The translations under genes and the position numbers were made by a program. A stretch of 64,000 bases of DNA from Stakelama saccharophila (GTDB lineage: Bacteria; Pseudomonadota; Alphaproteobacteria; Sphingomonadales; Sphingomonadaceae): NCBI RefSeq assembly GCF_032229225.1, contig NZ_CP135076.1, positions 2,895,001-2,959,000 of the forward strand. Direction: 5' to 3'. Of this stretch, positions 43,801-53,206 are shown piece after piece. How positions within the stretch are numbered: position 1 is the first letter of the stretch; each line of letters starts with the position of its first letter. Under the pieces are notes generated by a model, which ran no database searches, was not told the DNA's origin, and saw only the letters and a program-made list of their open reading frames with translations.

Positions 43801-45816
43801 GTGACGCCCACCAAACTTCTTCTCGGTCAGATTCTCGTCGTTTTCGGGATCGTCCTCCTCGGTCTCTGGGCTTCGACCCAGTGGGTCGCAGCGGCGCTCG
43901 CCTATCAACCGGAATTGGGCGGCGCGTGGTTTCGCTTCGCTGGCACGCCGATCTACCGTCCCTGGGCGCTATTTCCGTGGTGGTATCATTTCAATGCCTA
44001 TGCCCCGCGGATTTTCGATCGCGCCGGCATGTTCGCGGGTGCCAGCGGCTTTACCGGCTGCGGTGCCGCCATTTTCGGGTCGTTGTGGCGCGCACGCCAG
44101 TCTCGCAATGTCACCACTTATGGCTCGGCACGTTGGGCGACAACGCGCGAAATCAAACGGGCGGGCCTGCTACGCGATCAAGGCGTCATGCTTGGCCGTC
44201 TCGACGACCGCTATCTGCGTCATGACGGTCCCGAACATGTCATGGCCTTCGCCCCGACCCGTTCGGGCAAGGGCGTCGGCCTTGTCGTGCCCACCTTGCT
44301 GTCCTGGACCGGTTCGGCGGTCATTCACGATATCAAGGGCGAAAACTGGCAGCTGACGGCGGGTTGGCGGTCGCGCTTTTCGCATTGCCTGTTGTTCAAC
44401 CCGACCGATCGCCGCTCGGCGCATTATAATCCGCTGCTCGAAGTGCGTCGCGGCGCCCAAGAAGTGCGCGACGTCCAGAACATCGCCGACATCCTCGTCG
44501 ACCCCGAAGGCGCGCTCGAACGCCGCAGTCATTGGGAGAAGACCAGCCACGCGCTGCTCGTCGGCGCCATCCTCCACATTCTCTATGCCGAGGAAGAAAA
44601 GACGCTCGCCCGCGTCGCAACCTTTCTATCCGACCCCAAACGTAGCTTCGTCGCGACGCTTCGACAGATGATGGCAACCAATCATCTCGGCACCGAAAAG
44701 ACCCCCTGCCCGCATCCGGTCGTCGCCTCGGCCGCGCGCGAACTTCTCAACAAGAGCGAAAATGAACGTTCGGGCGTGCTCTCGACCGCCATGTCGTTTC
44801 TCGGCCTGTACCGCGATCCGACCGTGGCCGCGGTGACCTCGCGTTGCGATTGGCGGATCGCCGATCTCGTCGAGGGCAAGCAGCCGCTTTCGCTCTACCT
44901 CGTCATCCCGCCCTCGGACATCAGCCGCACCAAGCCGCTGGTGCGCCTGGTGCTCAATCAGATCGGCAGGCGGCTAACCGAACGCCTCGATCAACCGACC
45001 GTCGCCGAACATCGACACAAGCTACTGATGATGTTGGATGAGTTTCCAGCACTCGGTCGGCTCGACTTCTTCGAGACCAGTCTCGCCTTCATGGCCGGTT
45101 ACGGCATCCGCGCGTTCCTGATCGCGCAGAGCCTTAACCAGATAGAGAAGGCTTACGGCGAGCACAATTCGATCCTCGACAATTGTCATGTCCGGGTGGC
45201 GTTTGCGACCAATGACGAGCGCACGGCAAAACGCATTTCGGATGCGCTCGGCACGGCGACCGAGCAGCGCGCGATGCGTAATTATGCTGGTCACCGCCTC
45301 GCGCCGTGGCTCGCGCATGTCATGGTCAGCCGCCAGGAAACCGCGCGCCAGCTTCTGACCCCCGGCGAAATCATGCAGCTCCCGTCCGACGAGCAGCTTG
45401 TGCTCGTCGCCGGTCTCGCGCCGATTCGGGCGACCAAGCTGCGCTATTTCGCCGACGGCAATTTTGCCGCGCGCGACACCGCACCACCCGTCCTGGCCAA
45501 GGGCCGCTATGGTGACCGTCCGGCTGACCGCCCGAATGTTTGGGCAGACGCAGTCCGCCTCGACGATCGCGATCGACCGGATGCCGAAGACGAGGCCTGC
45601 ACTCGAGATGGCGGACGCGAGCAGCAGCGTCAGCCTGGGCTGCCCGAACACGCGCCTCGCGCGACAGAACCGCAAGAGCCGACCCTTGTGGCCGCTGAGG
45701 ACGACGATCCCGCGCAGGACAAGCGCGCCATGGATCAGGCGCGCAGCCTGAGCGCGGTCGCGCGGGGCTACGGGCTCAATCAGTCAAGCGACCACGATCT
45801 GGTGCCGGGGATCTGA
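43801..45816 (+). CDS. traG: TraG/VirD4 coupling protein
   Basis: This 671-residue ATPase links the relaxosome to the channel. Two N-terminal membrane segments (about 10-32 and 75-98) are followed by Walker A APTRSGKG near 150, Walker B (LLMMLDEFPALGRL), and AQSLNQIEKAYG. The last 80 residues are charged and disordered. It starts at GTG 43801 and heads the traG-trb operon, 4 bases before the ribbon-helix-helix gene. Length is normal for the family. Confidence 0.93.
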   Translation: MTPTKLLLGQILVVFGIVLLGLWASTQWVAAALAYQPELGGAWFRFAGTPIYRPWALFPWWYHFNAYAPRIFDRAGMFAGASGFTGCGAAIFGSLWRARQSRNVTTYGSARWATTREIKRAGLLRDQGVMLGRLDDRYLRHDGPEHVMAFAPTRSGKGVGLVVPTLLSWTGSAVIHDIKGENWQLTAGWRSRFSHCLLFNPTDRRSAHYNPLLEVRRGAQEVRDVQNIADILVDPEGALERRSHWEKTSHALLVGAILHILYAEEEKTLARVATFLSDPKRSFVATLRQMMATNHLGTEKTPCPHPVVASAARELLNKSENERSGVLSTAMSFLGLYRDPTVAAVTSRCDWRIADLVEGKQPLSLYLVIPPSDISRTKPLVRLVLNQIGRRLTERLDQPTVAEHRHKLLMMLDEFPALGRLDFFETSLAFMAGYGIRAFLIAQSLNQIEKAYGEHNSILDNCHVRVAFATNDERTAKRISDALGTATEQRAMRNYAGHRLAPWLAHVMVSRQETARQLLTPGEIMQLPSDEQLVLVAGLAPIRATKLRYFADGNFAARDTAPPVLAKGRYGDRPADRPNVWADAVRLDDRDRPDAEDEACTRDGGREQQRQPGLPEHAPRATEPQEPTLVAAEDDDPAQDKRAMDQARSLSAVARGYGLNQSSDHDLVPGI

Positions 45817-45819
45817 GCG

Positions 45820-46224
45820 ATGAAAATACGCCAGAACCTCTATATCGATCGAGAACTCGCCGAGGCGCTCCAGGCGCTCGCCGCGGGCGAGGCCGGCAAC
45901 AAGTCACGGCTCGTCAATGACGCGATTCGTGATTGGCTTGAACGGCGCGGCGCAAAGGAGATTGACGATCTTCTGAAGCGCCGGCTCGACCGACTCGGTC
46001 GCGAGATCGGCCATACCCGCCGCGACATCGAAGTGCTGCTCGAAAGCCTGTCGCTGTTCATCCGCTACCAGCTGATGGTGACCGCGCCGCTTCCCGAAGG
46101 GGACGCCGCCGCGATCGCGGTCGGCCAGGCACGGTTCGACAAGTTCGTGTCCCAGGTGGCGCGCCAAATCGCCTCGGAGCATCGTACGCTCGGTGAAACA
46201 TCCGATACCGGAAAAATCTCGTGA
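45820..46224 (+). CDS. Ribbon-helix-helix (CopG-like) protein between traG and trbB
   Basis: This 134-residue protein has an N-terminal ribbon-helix-helix (KIRQNLYIDRELAEAL, then NKSRLVNDAIRDWLERRG) and a helical C-terminal part. It may regulate the transfer operon or help the relaxosome, as small RHH proteins do in other systems. Its stop overlaps the trbB start (GTGA at 46221-46224). The traG-RHH-trbB order is typical of Tn4371-like and sphingomonad ICEs. Confidence 0.82.
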   Translation: MKIRQNLYIDRELAEALQALAAGEAGNKSRLVNDAIRDWLERRGAKEIDDLLKRRLDRLGREIGHTRRDIEVLLESLSLFIRYQLMVTAPLPEGDAAAIAVGQARFDKFVSQVARQIASEHRTLGETSDTGKIS

Positions 46225-47222
46225 GCGGCGACACCTTCGATGCCGGTAGCGATGGCCGCCGCCGAACCATGCTGCGCACCGCGATGGGGCCGACAATCAC
46301 CGCCGCCCTCACCGATCCGCTTGTCCTCGAAGTCATGGTCAACCCCGATGGAGAGCTGCGCCTCGATCGGCTTGGCGAAGGCCGCATCGGTACCGGCGTG
46401 CGCTACGATCCCGCTCAAATCGAACGAATCGTCCGATTGGTCGCCAGCCATGCTCGTACCGAGGTGAATGCTACGGCACCGATCGTATCGGCGGAACTTC
46501 CGCCGTTCGGTGACGGCGCCGGCGAGCGGTTCGAAGGCGTGTTGCCGCCGGTCAGTCTCGCGCCCTGCTTTTCGATCCGTAAGCCCGCGACCCGGCTCTA
46601 TACGCTGATGGACTATGTGACCGATGGGATCATGTCGGCCGAAGTCGCGCGGTTGCTGAGCCTGGCTGTCGTCGATCGGCGTAATATCCTTGTCGCGGGC
46701 GGCACCAGTTCGGGCAAGACCACGCTCGCCAATGCGCTGCTTGCCGAAATGGCCCATCTCGACGAGCGCGTGATCCTGATCGAGGATACGCGCGAGCTCC
46801 AATCGCCCGCGGCCGATACCGTCGCGCTCAGGACTCGCGCTGGTGCGGTGTCGATGGCCGATCTTGTCCGCTCGACACTGAGGCTGCGGCCCGACCGCAT
46901 CATCGTCGGCGAAGTGCGGGGCCCCGAAGCGCTCGATATGCTCAAGGCTTGGAATACCGGCCATCCCGGCGGCATCGCGACGGTTCATGCGAACGGCGCC
47001 GGTGCAGCGCTTTTCCGGCTCGAGCAGCTCGTCCAGGAAGCCGTGGTCACCGTGCCCCAGCGACTGATCGCTGATGCGATCGATCTGATCGTGTTCATTT
47101 CCGGCCGGGGAACCGCGCGCCGGGTCGAGACGCTCGCGCGCGTCGCCGGTCTCGATCCGGACGGCGGCTACGCCGTGCTCGACATCACCCCCCTCACACC
47201 CCCCGACAGTCAAGGAGACTGA
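46221..47222 (+). CDS. trbB: TrbB, conjugative transfer ATPase (VirB11-like)
   Basis: This 333-residue ATPase powers channel assembly and pilus dynamics from the cytoplasmic face. Walker A GGTSSGKT is near residue 160, the Asp box VILIEDTRELQ follows, then Walker B DRIIVGEVRG and the His box GHPGGIATVHANG. GTG start 46221 overlaps the previous stop. The length matches IncP TrbB. Confidence 0.94.
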   Translation: MSGDTFDAGSDGRRRTMLRTAMGPTITAALTDPLVLEVMVNPDGELRLDRLGEGRIGTGVRYDPAQIERIVRLVASHARTEVNATAPIVSAELPPFGDGAGERFEGVLPPVSLAPCFSIRKPATRLYTLMDYVTDGIMSAEVARLLSLAVVDRRNILVAGGTSSGKTTLANALLAEMAHLDERVILIEDTRELQSPAADTVALRTRAGAVSMADLVRSTLRLRPDRIIVGEVRGPEALDMLKAWNTGHPGGIATVHANGAGAALFRLEQLVQEAVVTVPQRLIADAIDLIVFISGRGTARRVETLARVAGLDPDGGYAVLDITPLTPPDSQGD

Positions 47223-47224
47223 CC

Positions 47225-47554
47225 ATGTACCCAATGCGCCTTCGTCGCCGCGCGGCTTGCTTTATCGCCGCCGCGTTTCTCTCAGCCACGACCTCGACCA
47301 CCGCCTGGGCGAGCGGTTCGGGCATGCCTTGGGAACAGCCGCTTCAGCAGGTGCTGGAATCGGTGCAGGGGCCGGTCGCGAAGATTGTCGCGGTGATCAT
47401 CATCATCGTCACCGGATTGACGCTTGCGTTCGGCGAGACGGCGGGTGGATTTCGCCGTCTCATCCAAATCATCTTCGGCCTGTCGATCGCCTTTGCCGCG
47501 TCGAGCTTCTTTCTTTCCTTCTTCAGCTTTGGCGGCGGGGCGCTGGTCGCATGA
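47225..47554 (+). CDS. trbC: TrbC, pilin subunit (VirB2-like)
   Basis: This 109-residue prepilin has a signal peptide ending near residue 30 (TTAWA) and two hydrophobic segments (about 52-70 and 80-105). In IncP systems TrbC is trimmed by a signal peptidase and cyclised by TraF, whose gene is at 32556. The end overlaps trbD as ATGA (47551-47554). Confidence 0.9.
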   Translation: MYPMRLRRRAACFIAAAFLSATTSTTAWASGSGMPWEQPLQQVLESVQGPVAKIVAVIIIIVTGLTLAFGETAGGFRRLIQIIFGLSIAFAASSFFLSFFSFGGGALVA

Positions 47555-47826
47555 CCTCGATTTCGTCCCACCATATCGAGGGTTTCGAAGTGCCCATCCA
47601 TGGCAGTCTCGGCTCGCCGATCCTGCTCGGCGGTGCGCCGCGCGGGCTTGCGATCGTCAACGGAACGCTTGCCGCCGCTGTCGGTCTTGGCCTCCAGCAA
47701 TGGATCGCCGGCCTCGCACTATGGGCCGTCGGGCACAGCCTTGCGGTGTTCGCTGCGCGCCACGATCCCGACTTCGCGCCCGTGCTGATCCGCCATCTGC
47801 GCCAGAAGGGCTATCTGGCATGTTAG
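47551..47826 (+). CDS. trbD: TrbD, channel component (VirB3-like)
   Basis: This 91-residue membrane protein has one hydrophobic hairpin (LAIVNGTLAAAVGLGLQQW to ALWAVGHSLAVFAA) and the C-terminal DPDFAPVLIRHL that identifies TrbD. The ATG at 47551 overlaps the trbC stop. It ends overlapping the trbE start by 7 bases and probably acts with the TrbE ATPase. Confidence 0.9.
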   Translation: MTSISSHHIEGFEVPIHGSLGSPILLGGAPRGLAIVNGTLAAAVGLGLQQWIAGLALWAVGHSLAVFAARHDPDFAPVLIRHLRQKGYLAC

Positions 47827-50267
47827 CGCTCCATGAATATCGCCAGCGCGCTGACCGGCTGTCCGACCACTTGCCATGGGCAGCGTTGGTCGCGCCGGGC
47901 GTCGTCCTCAACAAGGACGGCAGCTTTCAGCGAAGCTTTACGTTTCGCGGTCCCGATCTCGAAAGCGCGACCGAGGCTGAACTGGTGTCCGCATCCGCGC
48001 GCGCCAATAACGTGCTCAAGCGGTTCGGGACGGGCTGGGCGCTGTTCTTCGAAGCAGTCCGCCGTGAAGCACTAGATTATCCGGTCAGCCGCTTCCCCGA
48101 TCCTGTCTCCTGGCTCGTCGATGCCGAACGTCGCGCCGCCTTCGAAGCCGAGGGTCGGCACTTCGAGAGCCGGTATTTTGGAACCCTGGTCTGGATGCCG
48201 CCCGCCGACAGCAGCGATGCCGCCGGACGCGCGCTGGTGGAGCGCGATAGTCGGCAAGAGGGCCGCGACTGGCACGCCAGCCTTGCAAGCTTTGCAGCGA
48301 AAACCGATCGTGCGCTCGATTTGCTCGCGGGCTTCATGCCCGATGTTCATCCGCTGGATGACACCGAGACCCTGACCTATCTCCATGCGACCATATCGAC
48401 GCGCCCGCACGTCGTGCGCGCGCCAGACACGCCGGTTTACCTCGATGCGATCCTCGCCGATACTCCGCTGACCGGGGGTCTCGAGCCGATGCTCGGGACC
48501 GCGCATTTGCGCACCCTGACGATCCTCGGCTTTCCAAATACCAGCCGGCCCGGCCTTCTCGACGCGCTCAATGCCACCGATTTCTCCTATCGTTGGATGA
48601 CGCGCTTCATCGCGCTCGACAAGGCCGATGCGACCAAGATCCTCACCCGCCTTCGTCGTCAGTGGTTCAACAAGCGCAAGTCGATCACTGCGCTCCTGCG
48701 TGAAGTGCTCTACAGTCAGCCGGCGCAATTGCTCGACAGCGACGCCGACAACAAGGTGGCTGACGCCGACCTGGCGCTCCAATCGCTTGGCGGCGACCAT
48801 GTCGCGTTCGGGTATCTGACCACCACTATCACGGTTACCGACACGGACCGCGTCCGGGTCGACGACAAGCTCCGCGCCGTCGAGCGGATCGTCAACGGGC
48901 TGGGCTTTACCAGCATGCGCGAGGGCGTGAACGCGGTCGAGGCATGGCTTTCATCCCTGCCTGGCCAAAGTTACGCCAATGTCCGTCAGCCGCTGATTCA
49001 TACGCTCAATCTCGCTCACCTGATGCCGCTCTCGTCCGTTTGGGCCGGCCCGGTGAAGAACGATCATCTTGACGGTGCGCCGCTACTGTACGCCCAAACC
49101 AGCGGCACGACGCCGTTTCGGCTTTCGACCCATGTCGGCGATGTCGGCCATATGCTCGTCGTCGGTCCGACCGGCGCGGGCAAATCCGTACTGCTCGCGA
49201 TGATCGCGCTGCAATTCCGTCGCTACGCCAATGCCCGGATCATTGTGTTCGACATGGGGTTTTCGGCGCGCGCCGCGGTGCTGGCGATGGGAGGGAGTCA
49301 CCATTCCCTTGGTCCTCGGCCGGAGCATGGCGATGGCGGAGGGCTCAGCTTCCAGCCGCTGCGCGATATCGATGACGTCGATGAACGCAGCTGGGCGGCG
49401 GAGTGGGTCGCGGCCCTGGTGACCCACGAACAGGTCAATCTTACCCCCGATATCAAGGAGCTGATCTGGTCGGCGCTCGGCAACCTTGCGAGCGCGCCAC
49501 GCGAAGAACGCACCCTTACCGGGCTTAGTCTGTTGCTCCAGTCGAACGCGCTCAGGACCGCGCTTGCGCCCTATACGCTCGATGGGGCTTATGGCGGGCT
49601 GCTCGACGCCGACGACGAGCGGCTCGCCTTTGCCGATGTGCAATGCTTCGAGACCGAGGCGCTTATGCTGCGCAAAGGCGTCGTCGCGCCCGTCCTCACC
49701 TATCTGTTCCACCGCATCGAAAAGCGCTTCGATGGTCGCCCGACCCTGTTGCTGCTCGACGAAGCCTGGAGTCTGCTCGACGATCCCCTGTTCGCCGCGC
49801 GAATTCGTGAATGGCTCAAGACGCTCAGAAAGAAAAACGTCTCGGTTCTGTTCGCGACGCAGAGTCTCGCCGACATTACCCACAGCGCGATCGCACCGGC
49901 CATTATCGAAAGCTGTCCGCAGCGCATCTTCCTGCCGAATGATCGTGCGATCGAGCCACAAAGCCGCGCTGCCTATGAACGTTTTGGCCTCAACGAGCGC
50001 CAGGTCGAACTGATCAGCCGATCGACGCCCAAGCGGCATTATTATCTGCAATCAGCGCGCGGCAACCGCCTGTTCGAACTCGGTCTCGGCCCCATCGCGC
50101 TCGCGCTGTGTGGCGCGGCCGATCCCGCGACGCAGGCGCAGATCGACGCGCTCATCGCCAATGGCGGGCAGGACGGCTTGGCCGCCCGCTTCCTCACCGC
50201 CTCCGGTCTGTCCTGGGCGGCAGATCTGCTCGCGGAATTTCCCGACACCTCATCAGCACAGGAGTAA
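47820..50267 (+). CDS. trbE: TrbE, conjugative transfer ATPase (VirB4-like)
   Basis: This 815-residue ATPase is the largest motor of the channel. The N-terminal half is the CagE/VirB4 domain (HEYRQRADRLSDHLPWAALV at the start, in parts). Walker A GPTGAGKS is near 449-456, Walker B LLLLDEAW lies further on, and an SLADI motif follows. Start ATG 47820 is chosen since it overlaps trbD by 7 bases; longer open frames upstream lie in trbD. Length is normal. Confidence 0.93.
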   Translation: MLALHEYRQRADRLSDHLPWAALVAPGVVLNKDGSFQRSFTFRGPDLESATEAELVSASARANNVLKRFGTGWALFFEAVRREALDYPVSRFPDPVSWLVDAERRAAFEAEGRHFESRYFGTLVWMPPADSSDAAGRALVERDSRQEGRDWHASLASFAAKTDRALDLLAGFMPDVHPLDDTETLTYLHATISTRPHVVRAPDTPVYLDAILADTPLTGGLEPMLGTAHLRTLTILGFPNTSRPGLLDALNATDFSYRWMTRFIALDKADATKILTRLRRQWFNKRKSITALLREVLYSQPAQLLDSDADNKVADADLALQSLGGDHVAFGYLTTTITVTDTDRVRVDDKLRAVERIVNGLGFTSMREGVNAVEAWLSSLPGQSYANVRQPLIHTLNLAHLMPLSSVWAGPVKNDHLDGAPLLYAQTSGTTPFRLSTHVGDVGHMLVVGPTGAGKSVLLAMIALQFRRYANARIIVFDMGFSARAAVLAMGGSHHSLGPRPEHGDGGGLSFQPLRDIDDVDERSWAAEWVAALVTHEQVNLTPDIKELIWSALGNLASAPREERTLTGLSLLLQSNALRTALAPYTLDGAYGGLLDADDERLAFADVQCFETEALMLRKGVVAPVLTYLFHRIEKRFDGRPTLLLLDEAWSLLDDPLFAARIREWLKTLRKKNVSVLFATQSLADITHSAIAPAIIESCPQRIFLPNDRAIEPQSRAAYERFGLNERQVELISRSTPKRHYYLQSARGNRLFELGLGPIALALCGAADPATQAQIDALIANGGQDGLAARFLTASGLSWAADLLAEFPDTSSAQE

Positions 50268-50271
50268 GACA

Positions 50272-51018
50272 ATGTCCTTCGACGCCCGCAAATATTTCGT
50301 TTCGTCTGCCCTCACGCTCGGCACTTTGGTGTCGTTCGGCGTCGCGCTCACTCTCCCCGCGACGCCCGCCGCGGCGCAATTTACCGTGTTCGATCCGAGC
50401 AACTACAGTCAAAATTTGCTTACGGCGGCACGCACCCTCCAGCAAATCAACAACCAGATCCAGTCGCTGCAAAATGAAGCGTCGATGCTCCTCAATCAGG
50501 CGAAGAATCTTCGCCGCGTTGATTTTCCCGAGGTAGAGACGCTCAACCGGACGCTCCAGCAAATCGACCAATTGATGGGCGAGGCAAAGGGCGTTGGATT
50601 TCGGGTTGATGGCCTCGACCGGCAATTTCGTCGGCTCTTTCCAAGAGACTTTGATCAGGCGCTGTCGAGCGATGAGCGTGTGATCGCGGCGCGCACCCGG
50701 CTCGGCACCGCGATGGACGCCTATCACGAGACGATGACGGTTCAGGCGCAGGTCGTCGAAAACGTCGCCTCGGACGCCGCGACCCTGCGCACGCTTATCG
50801 CGCGTAGCCAAGGCGCCGAAGGCGCGCTTCAGGTTCAACAGGCGACCAATCAGCTGCTTGCGCTCACCGCCAAGCAACAGCTTCAGGTCCAGAATATGAT
50901 GGCGGCACAATATCGCGCTCAAGCGGTCGAGGCGGCGCGACGCGCGCAAGCCGAAAGCGACGCCCGCGCGACCACGAAACGCTTTCTCGGCTCCGGCTCG
51001 GCCTACACGCCCCAATAG
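50272..51018 (+). CDS. trbJ: TrbJ, mating pair formation protein (VirB5-like)
   Basis: This 248-residue periplasmic protein has a signal peptide (about 1-35, ending PAAAQ) and then long coiled-coil helices rich in Gln (QINNQIQSLQNEASMLLNQAKNL, shown as landmarks). VirB5/TrbJ proteins sit at the pilus tip and can also limit re-entry of the same element. The ATG at 50272 follows AGGAG. A double hairpin follows the gene. Confidence 0.9.
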   Translation: MSFDARKYFVSSALTLGTLVSFGVALTLPATPAAAQFTVFDPSNYSQNLLTAARTLQQINNQIQSLQNEASMLLNQAKNLRRVDFPEVETLNRTLQQIDQLMGEAKGVGFRVDGLDRQFRRLFPRDFDQALSSDERVIAARTRLGTAMDAYHETMTVQAQVVENVASDAATLRTLIARSQGAEGALQVQQATNQLLALTAKQQLQVQNMMAAQYRAQAVEAARRAQAESDARATTKRFLGSGSAYTPQ

Positions 51019-51032
51019 GCTTGAGTCCGAGA

Positions 51033-51102
51033 GGTGACGGCGGATTCGCCCTCCGTCCGTCACCGTCGCGGGGCGCGTACGCTCCCCCGCGCGCCCCGCG
51101 AC
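51033..51102 (+). repeat. Two consecutive hairpins in the trbJ-trbL junction
   Basis: The first hairpin has arms GGTGACGG (51033-51040) and CCGTCACC (51057-51064). The second, directly after it, has perfect 13-base arms GTCGCGGGGCGCG (51065-51077) and CGCGCCCCGCGAC (51090-51102) with a 12-base loop. There is no T-run. In IncP operons this is where trbK lies; no trbK-like lipoprotein gene is present. The hairpins may adjust expression of trbL onward or protect mRNA ends. Confidence 0.75.
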
Positions 51103-51136
51103 CTTCTCTTCTCCACGGCCACCAGGATCATCATCC

Positions 51137-52438
51137 GTGAACGACCTGAACGTCCTCGACCGCTTCATGAATGCCTTTATCCGCTACATCGACAGCGGAT
51201 TCGGCCTGCTGGGTCCGGACATCGGCTTTCTGACCACGACGCTGATCGCGATCGACATCACGCTTGCAGGATTGTTCTGGGCGATGGGCGGCGAGCAGGA
51301 CGTCATCGGCCGGTTCCTGCGCAAGATCCTCTATATCGGCGCTTTCGCCTTCATCCTGAACCGTTTCGCGACGCTGGCCGACATCATTTTCAGGTCGTTC
51401 GCGCAAGCGGGGCTGACGGCCGGTGGCGGGACGCTCTCCGCTGACGACCTGCTCAAACCGGGGCGCCTCGCGGCAACCGGCTTTTCAGCGGCGTGGCCGT
51501 TGCTCGACCAGGCCGCAAAGTTGATGGGCTTCACCAGCTTTTTCGACAATTTTCTGACGATCGCGGTGCTGCTGTTCGCCTGGATCATCGTCATCATCGC
51601 CTTCTTCATCCTCTCGGTGCAGATGTTCGTCACCATCATCGAGTTCAAACTGACGAGTCTCGCCGGTTTCATCCTCGTGCCATTCGCACTTTGGGGGCGG
51701 ACCAGTTTCCTCGCCGAGCGTGTGCTGGGAAATGTCGTCTCGTCGGGGATCAAGGTGATGGTGCTCGCCGTGATCGTCGGCATCGGCTCGAACTTTTTCA
51801 GCGAGTTCACCGGCGCGCTTCAGGGCCAGGAACCCGATATCGGTCAAGCGATGAGCCTCGTGCTCGCCAGCTTGTCGCTCTTCGGTCTCGGCATCTTCGG
51901 CCCCGGCATCGCTTCGGGCCTCGTCGCGGGAGCGCCGCAACTTGGCGCTGGCGCGGCCCTCGGTTCGACAATTGGCGCCGCCGGCGTGGTAGCGCTTGGC
52001 GGTGGTGCCGCCATCGGCGCGGCACGGCTTGCAGGTGGTGCGGCGGTCGGCGCGGTTCGGGCCGGGACGGCAATGGGTTCGGCCGCTTCGACGGCTTATA
52101 CGCTCGGTCAGGAAGGTTCAGGTTCATCGAGCATCGCTTCGGGCATGGGTGGCGTCGCCCGTGCCGCCGGGGGCGCGGCGCGGCAGCGTGCCGGCCAAGC
52201 CTTCGGACTCCGGCAAGCCTCCGAGTCGGGTCGCGCCGCTGCCTGGTCAGCCCTCAACGCTGGTGGGTCAGGCCAGCCAACGACAAGTGGCGCGACTGGC
52301 GGCGCGCCCGGCTGGGCACGCGACCTTCGCCGCCAGCAGAACGCCCGTCATCACCGCCATGTCGCGCTCCAGACGCTGCGTGAAGGCGACCGCGGCGGCA
52401 GCGGCGCCACCCCGGACATCAAGGAAAAGGAGGATTGA
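51137..52438 (+). CDS. trbL: TrbL, inner-membrane channel protein (VirB6-like)
   Basis: This 433-residue protein has about six membrane segments between residues 20 and 300 (for example ITLAGLFWAMGG, IAVLLFAWIIVIIAFFILSVQ) and a long Gly/Ala/Ser-rich cytoplasmic tail. VirB6-type proteins form the inner-membrane pore. It starts at GTG 51137 after the double hairpin. Four bases separate its stop from trbF. Confidence 0.92.
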   Translation: MNDLNVLDRFMNAFIRYIDSGFGLLGPDIGFLTTTLIAIDITLAGLFWAMGGEQDVIGRFLRKILYIGAFAFILNRFATLADIIFRSFAQAGLTAGGGTLSADDLLKPGRLAATGFSAAWPLLDQAAKLMGFTSFFDNFLTIAVLLFAWIIVIIAFFILSVQMFVTIIEFKLTSLAGFILVPFALWGRTSFLAERVLGNVVSSGIKVMVLAVIVGIGSNFFSEFTGALQGQEPDIGQAMSLVLASLSLFGLGIFGPGIASGLVAGAPQLGAGAALGSTIGAAGVVALGGGAAIGAARLAGGAAVGAVRAGTAMGSAASTAYTLGQEGSGSSSIASGMGGVARAAGGAARQRAGQAFGLRQASESGRAAAWSALNAGGSGQPTTSGATGGAPGWARDLRRQQNARHHRHVALQTLREGDRGGSGATPDIKEKED

Positions 52439-52441
52439 ACG

Positions 52442-53206
52442 ATGCGCTTTAAACGCAGTGTCCAGCGCTACGGACATACACCCGAGCCCGCAACGCCCTA
52501 TCAACGTGCTGGCCAAATTTGGGATGAGCGGATCGGCTCGGCCCGTCTTCAGGCAAGAAACTGGCGGATCATGGCGTTCGGCGGCTTGCTGCTGACGGCC
52601 GGCATGTCGAGCGCGCTCGTCTGGCAGTCGCTTCAAAGCCACATCGTTCCCTATGTCGTGGAAGTCGATCATCTCGGCGAAGCGCGATCGGTCAGTCCAG
52701 CCAACCGCGACTATCGTCCGGACGATCCCGAAATCGCCTGGCACCTTTCGCGGTTCATCGAACAGATACGCTCGGTCTCGCTCGATCCCGTGCTCATGCG
52801 TCAGAACTGGCTTTCGGCCTATGCGTTCGTCACCAAACGCGGCGCGCGCTATCTCGATTCCTATGCGCGTGCCAGCGATCCGTTCGCGTCGATTGGCGAG
52901 CGGACGATCTCGGTTCAGGTGACCAGCGTGGTGCGCGCATCGGACCAGTCATTCCAGATCAAATGGACACAGACCGCGTTTGAGCGGGGTACGCAAGTCG
53001 GCGTCTCGCATTGGACCGGCATCGTGAGCGTGGTCCACCACGCTCCCGCTTCTGCCGAGATACTGCGTCGCAACCCGCTCGGCATTTACATCGATAGCAT
53101 CGACTGGAGTCGCGAGCTCGATCCCGCTGTCACCGCGCCTGCCGCAGCCACCGTGAATGGCGGCGACACTGTCCTTCCCTCTTCTTCTCCGGAGATCCAG
53201 CCATGA
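52442..53206 (+). CDS. trbF: TrbF, channel assembly protein (VirB8-like)
   Basis: This 254-residue inner-membrane protein has a short cytoplasmic N-terminus (RYGHTPEPATPYQRAGQIWDERIG as landmarks), one membrane helix (about 38-58), and a periplasmic NTF2-like domain. VirB8 nucleates the periplasmic channel. It overlaps trbG by 4 bases (ATGA at 53203-53206). Confidence 0.92.
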   Translation: MRFKRSVQRYGHTPEPATPYQRAGQIWDERIGSARLQARNWRIMAFGGLLLTAGMSSALVWQSLQSHIVPYVVEVDHLGEARSVSPANRDYRPDDPEIAWHLSRFIEQIRSVSLDPVLMRQNWLSAYAFVTKRGARYLDSYARASDPFASIGERTISVQVTSVVRASDQSFQIKWTQTAFERGTQVGVSHWTGIVSVVHHAPASAEILRRNPLGIYIDSIDWSRELDPAVTAPAAATVNGGDTVLPSSSPEIQP

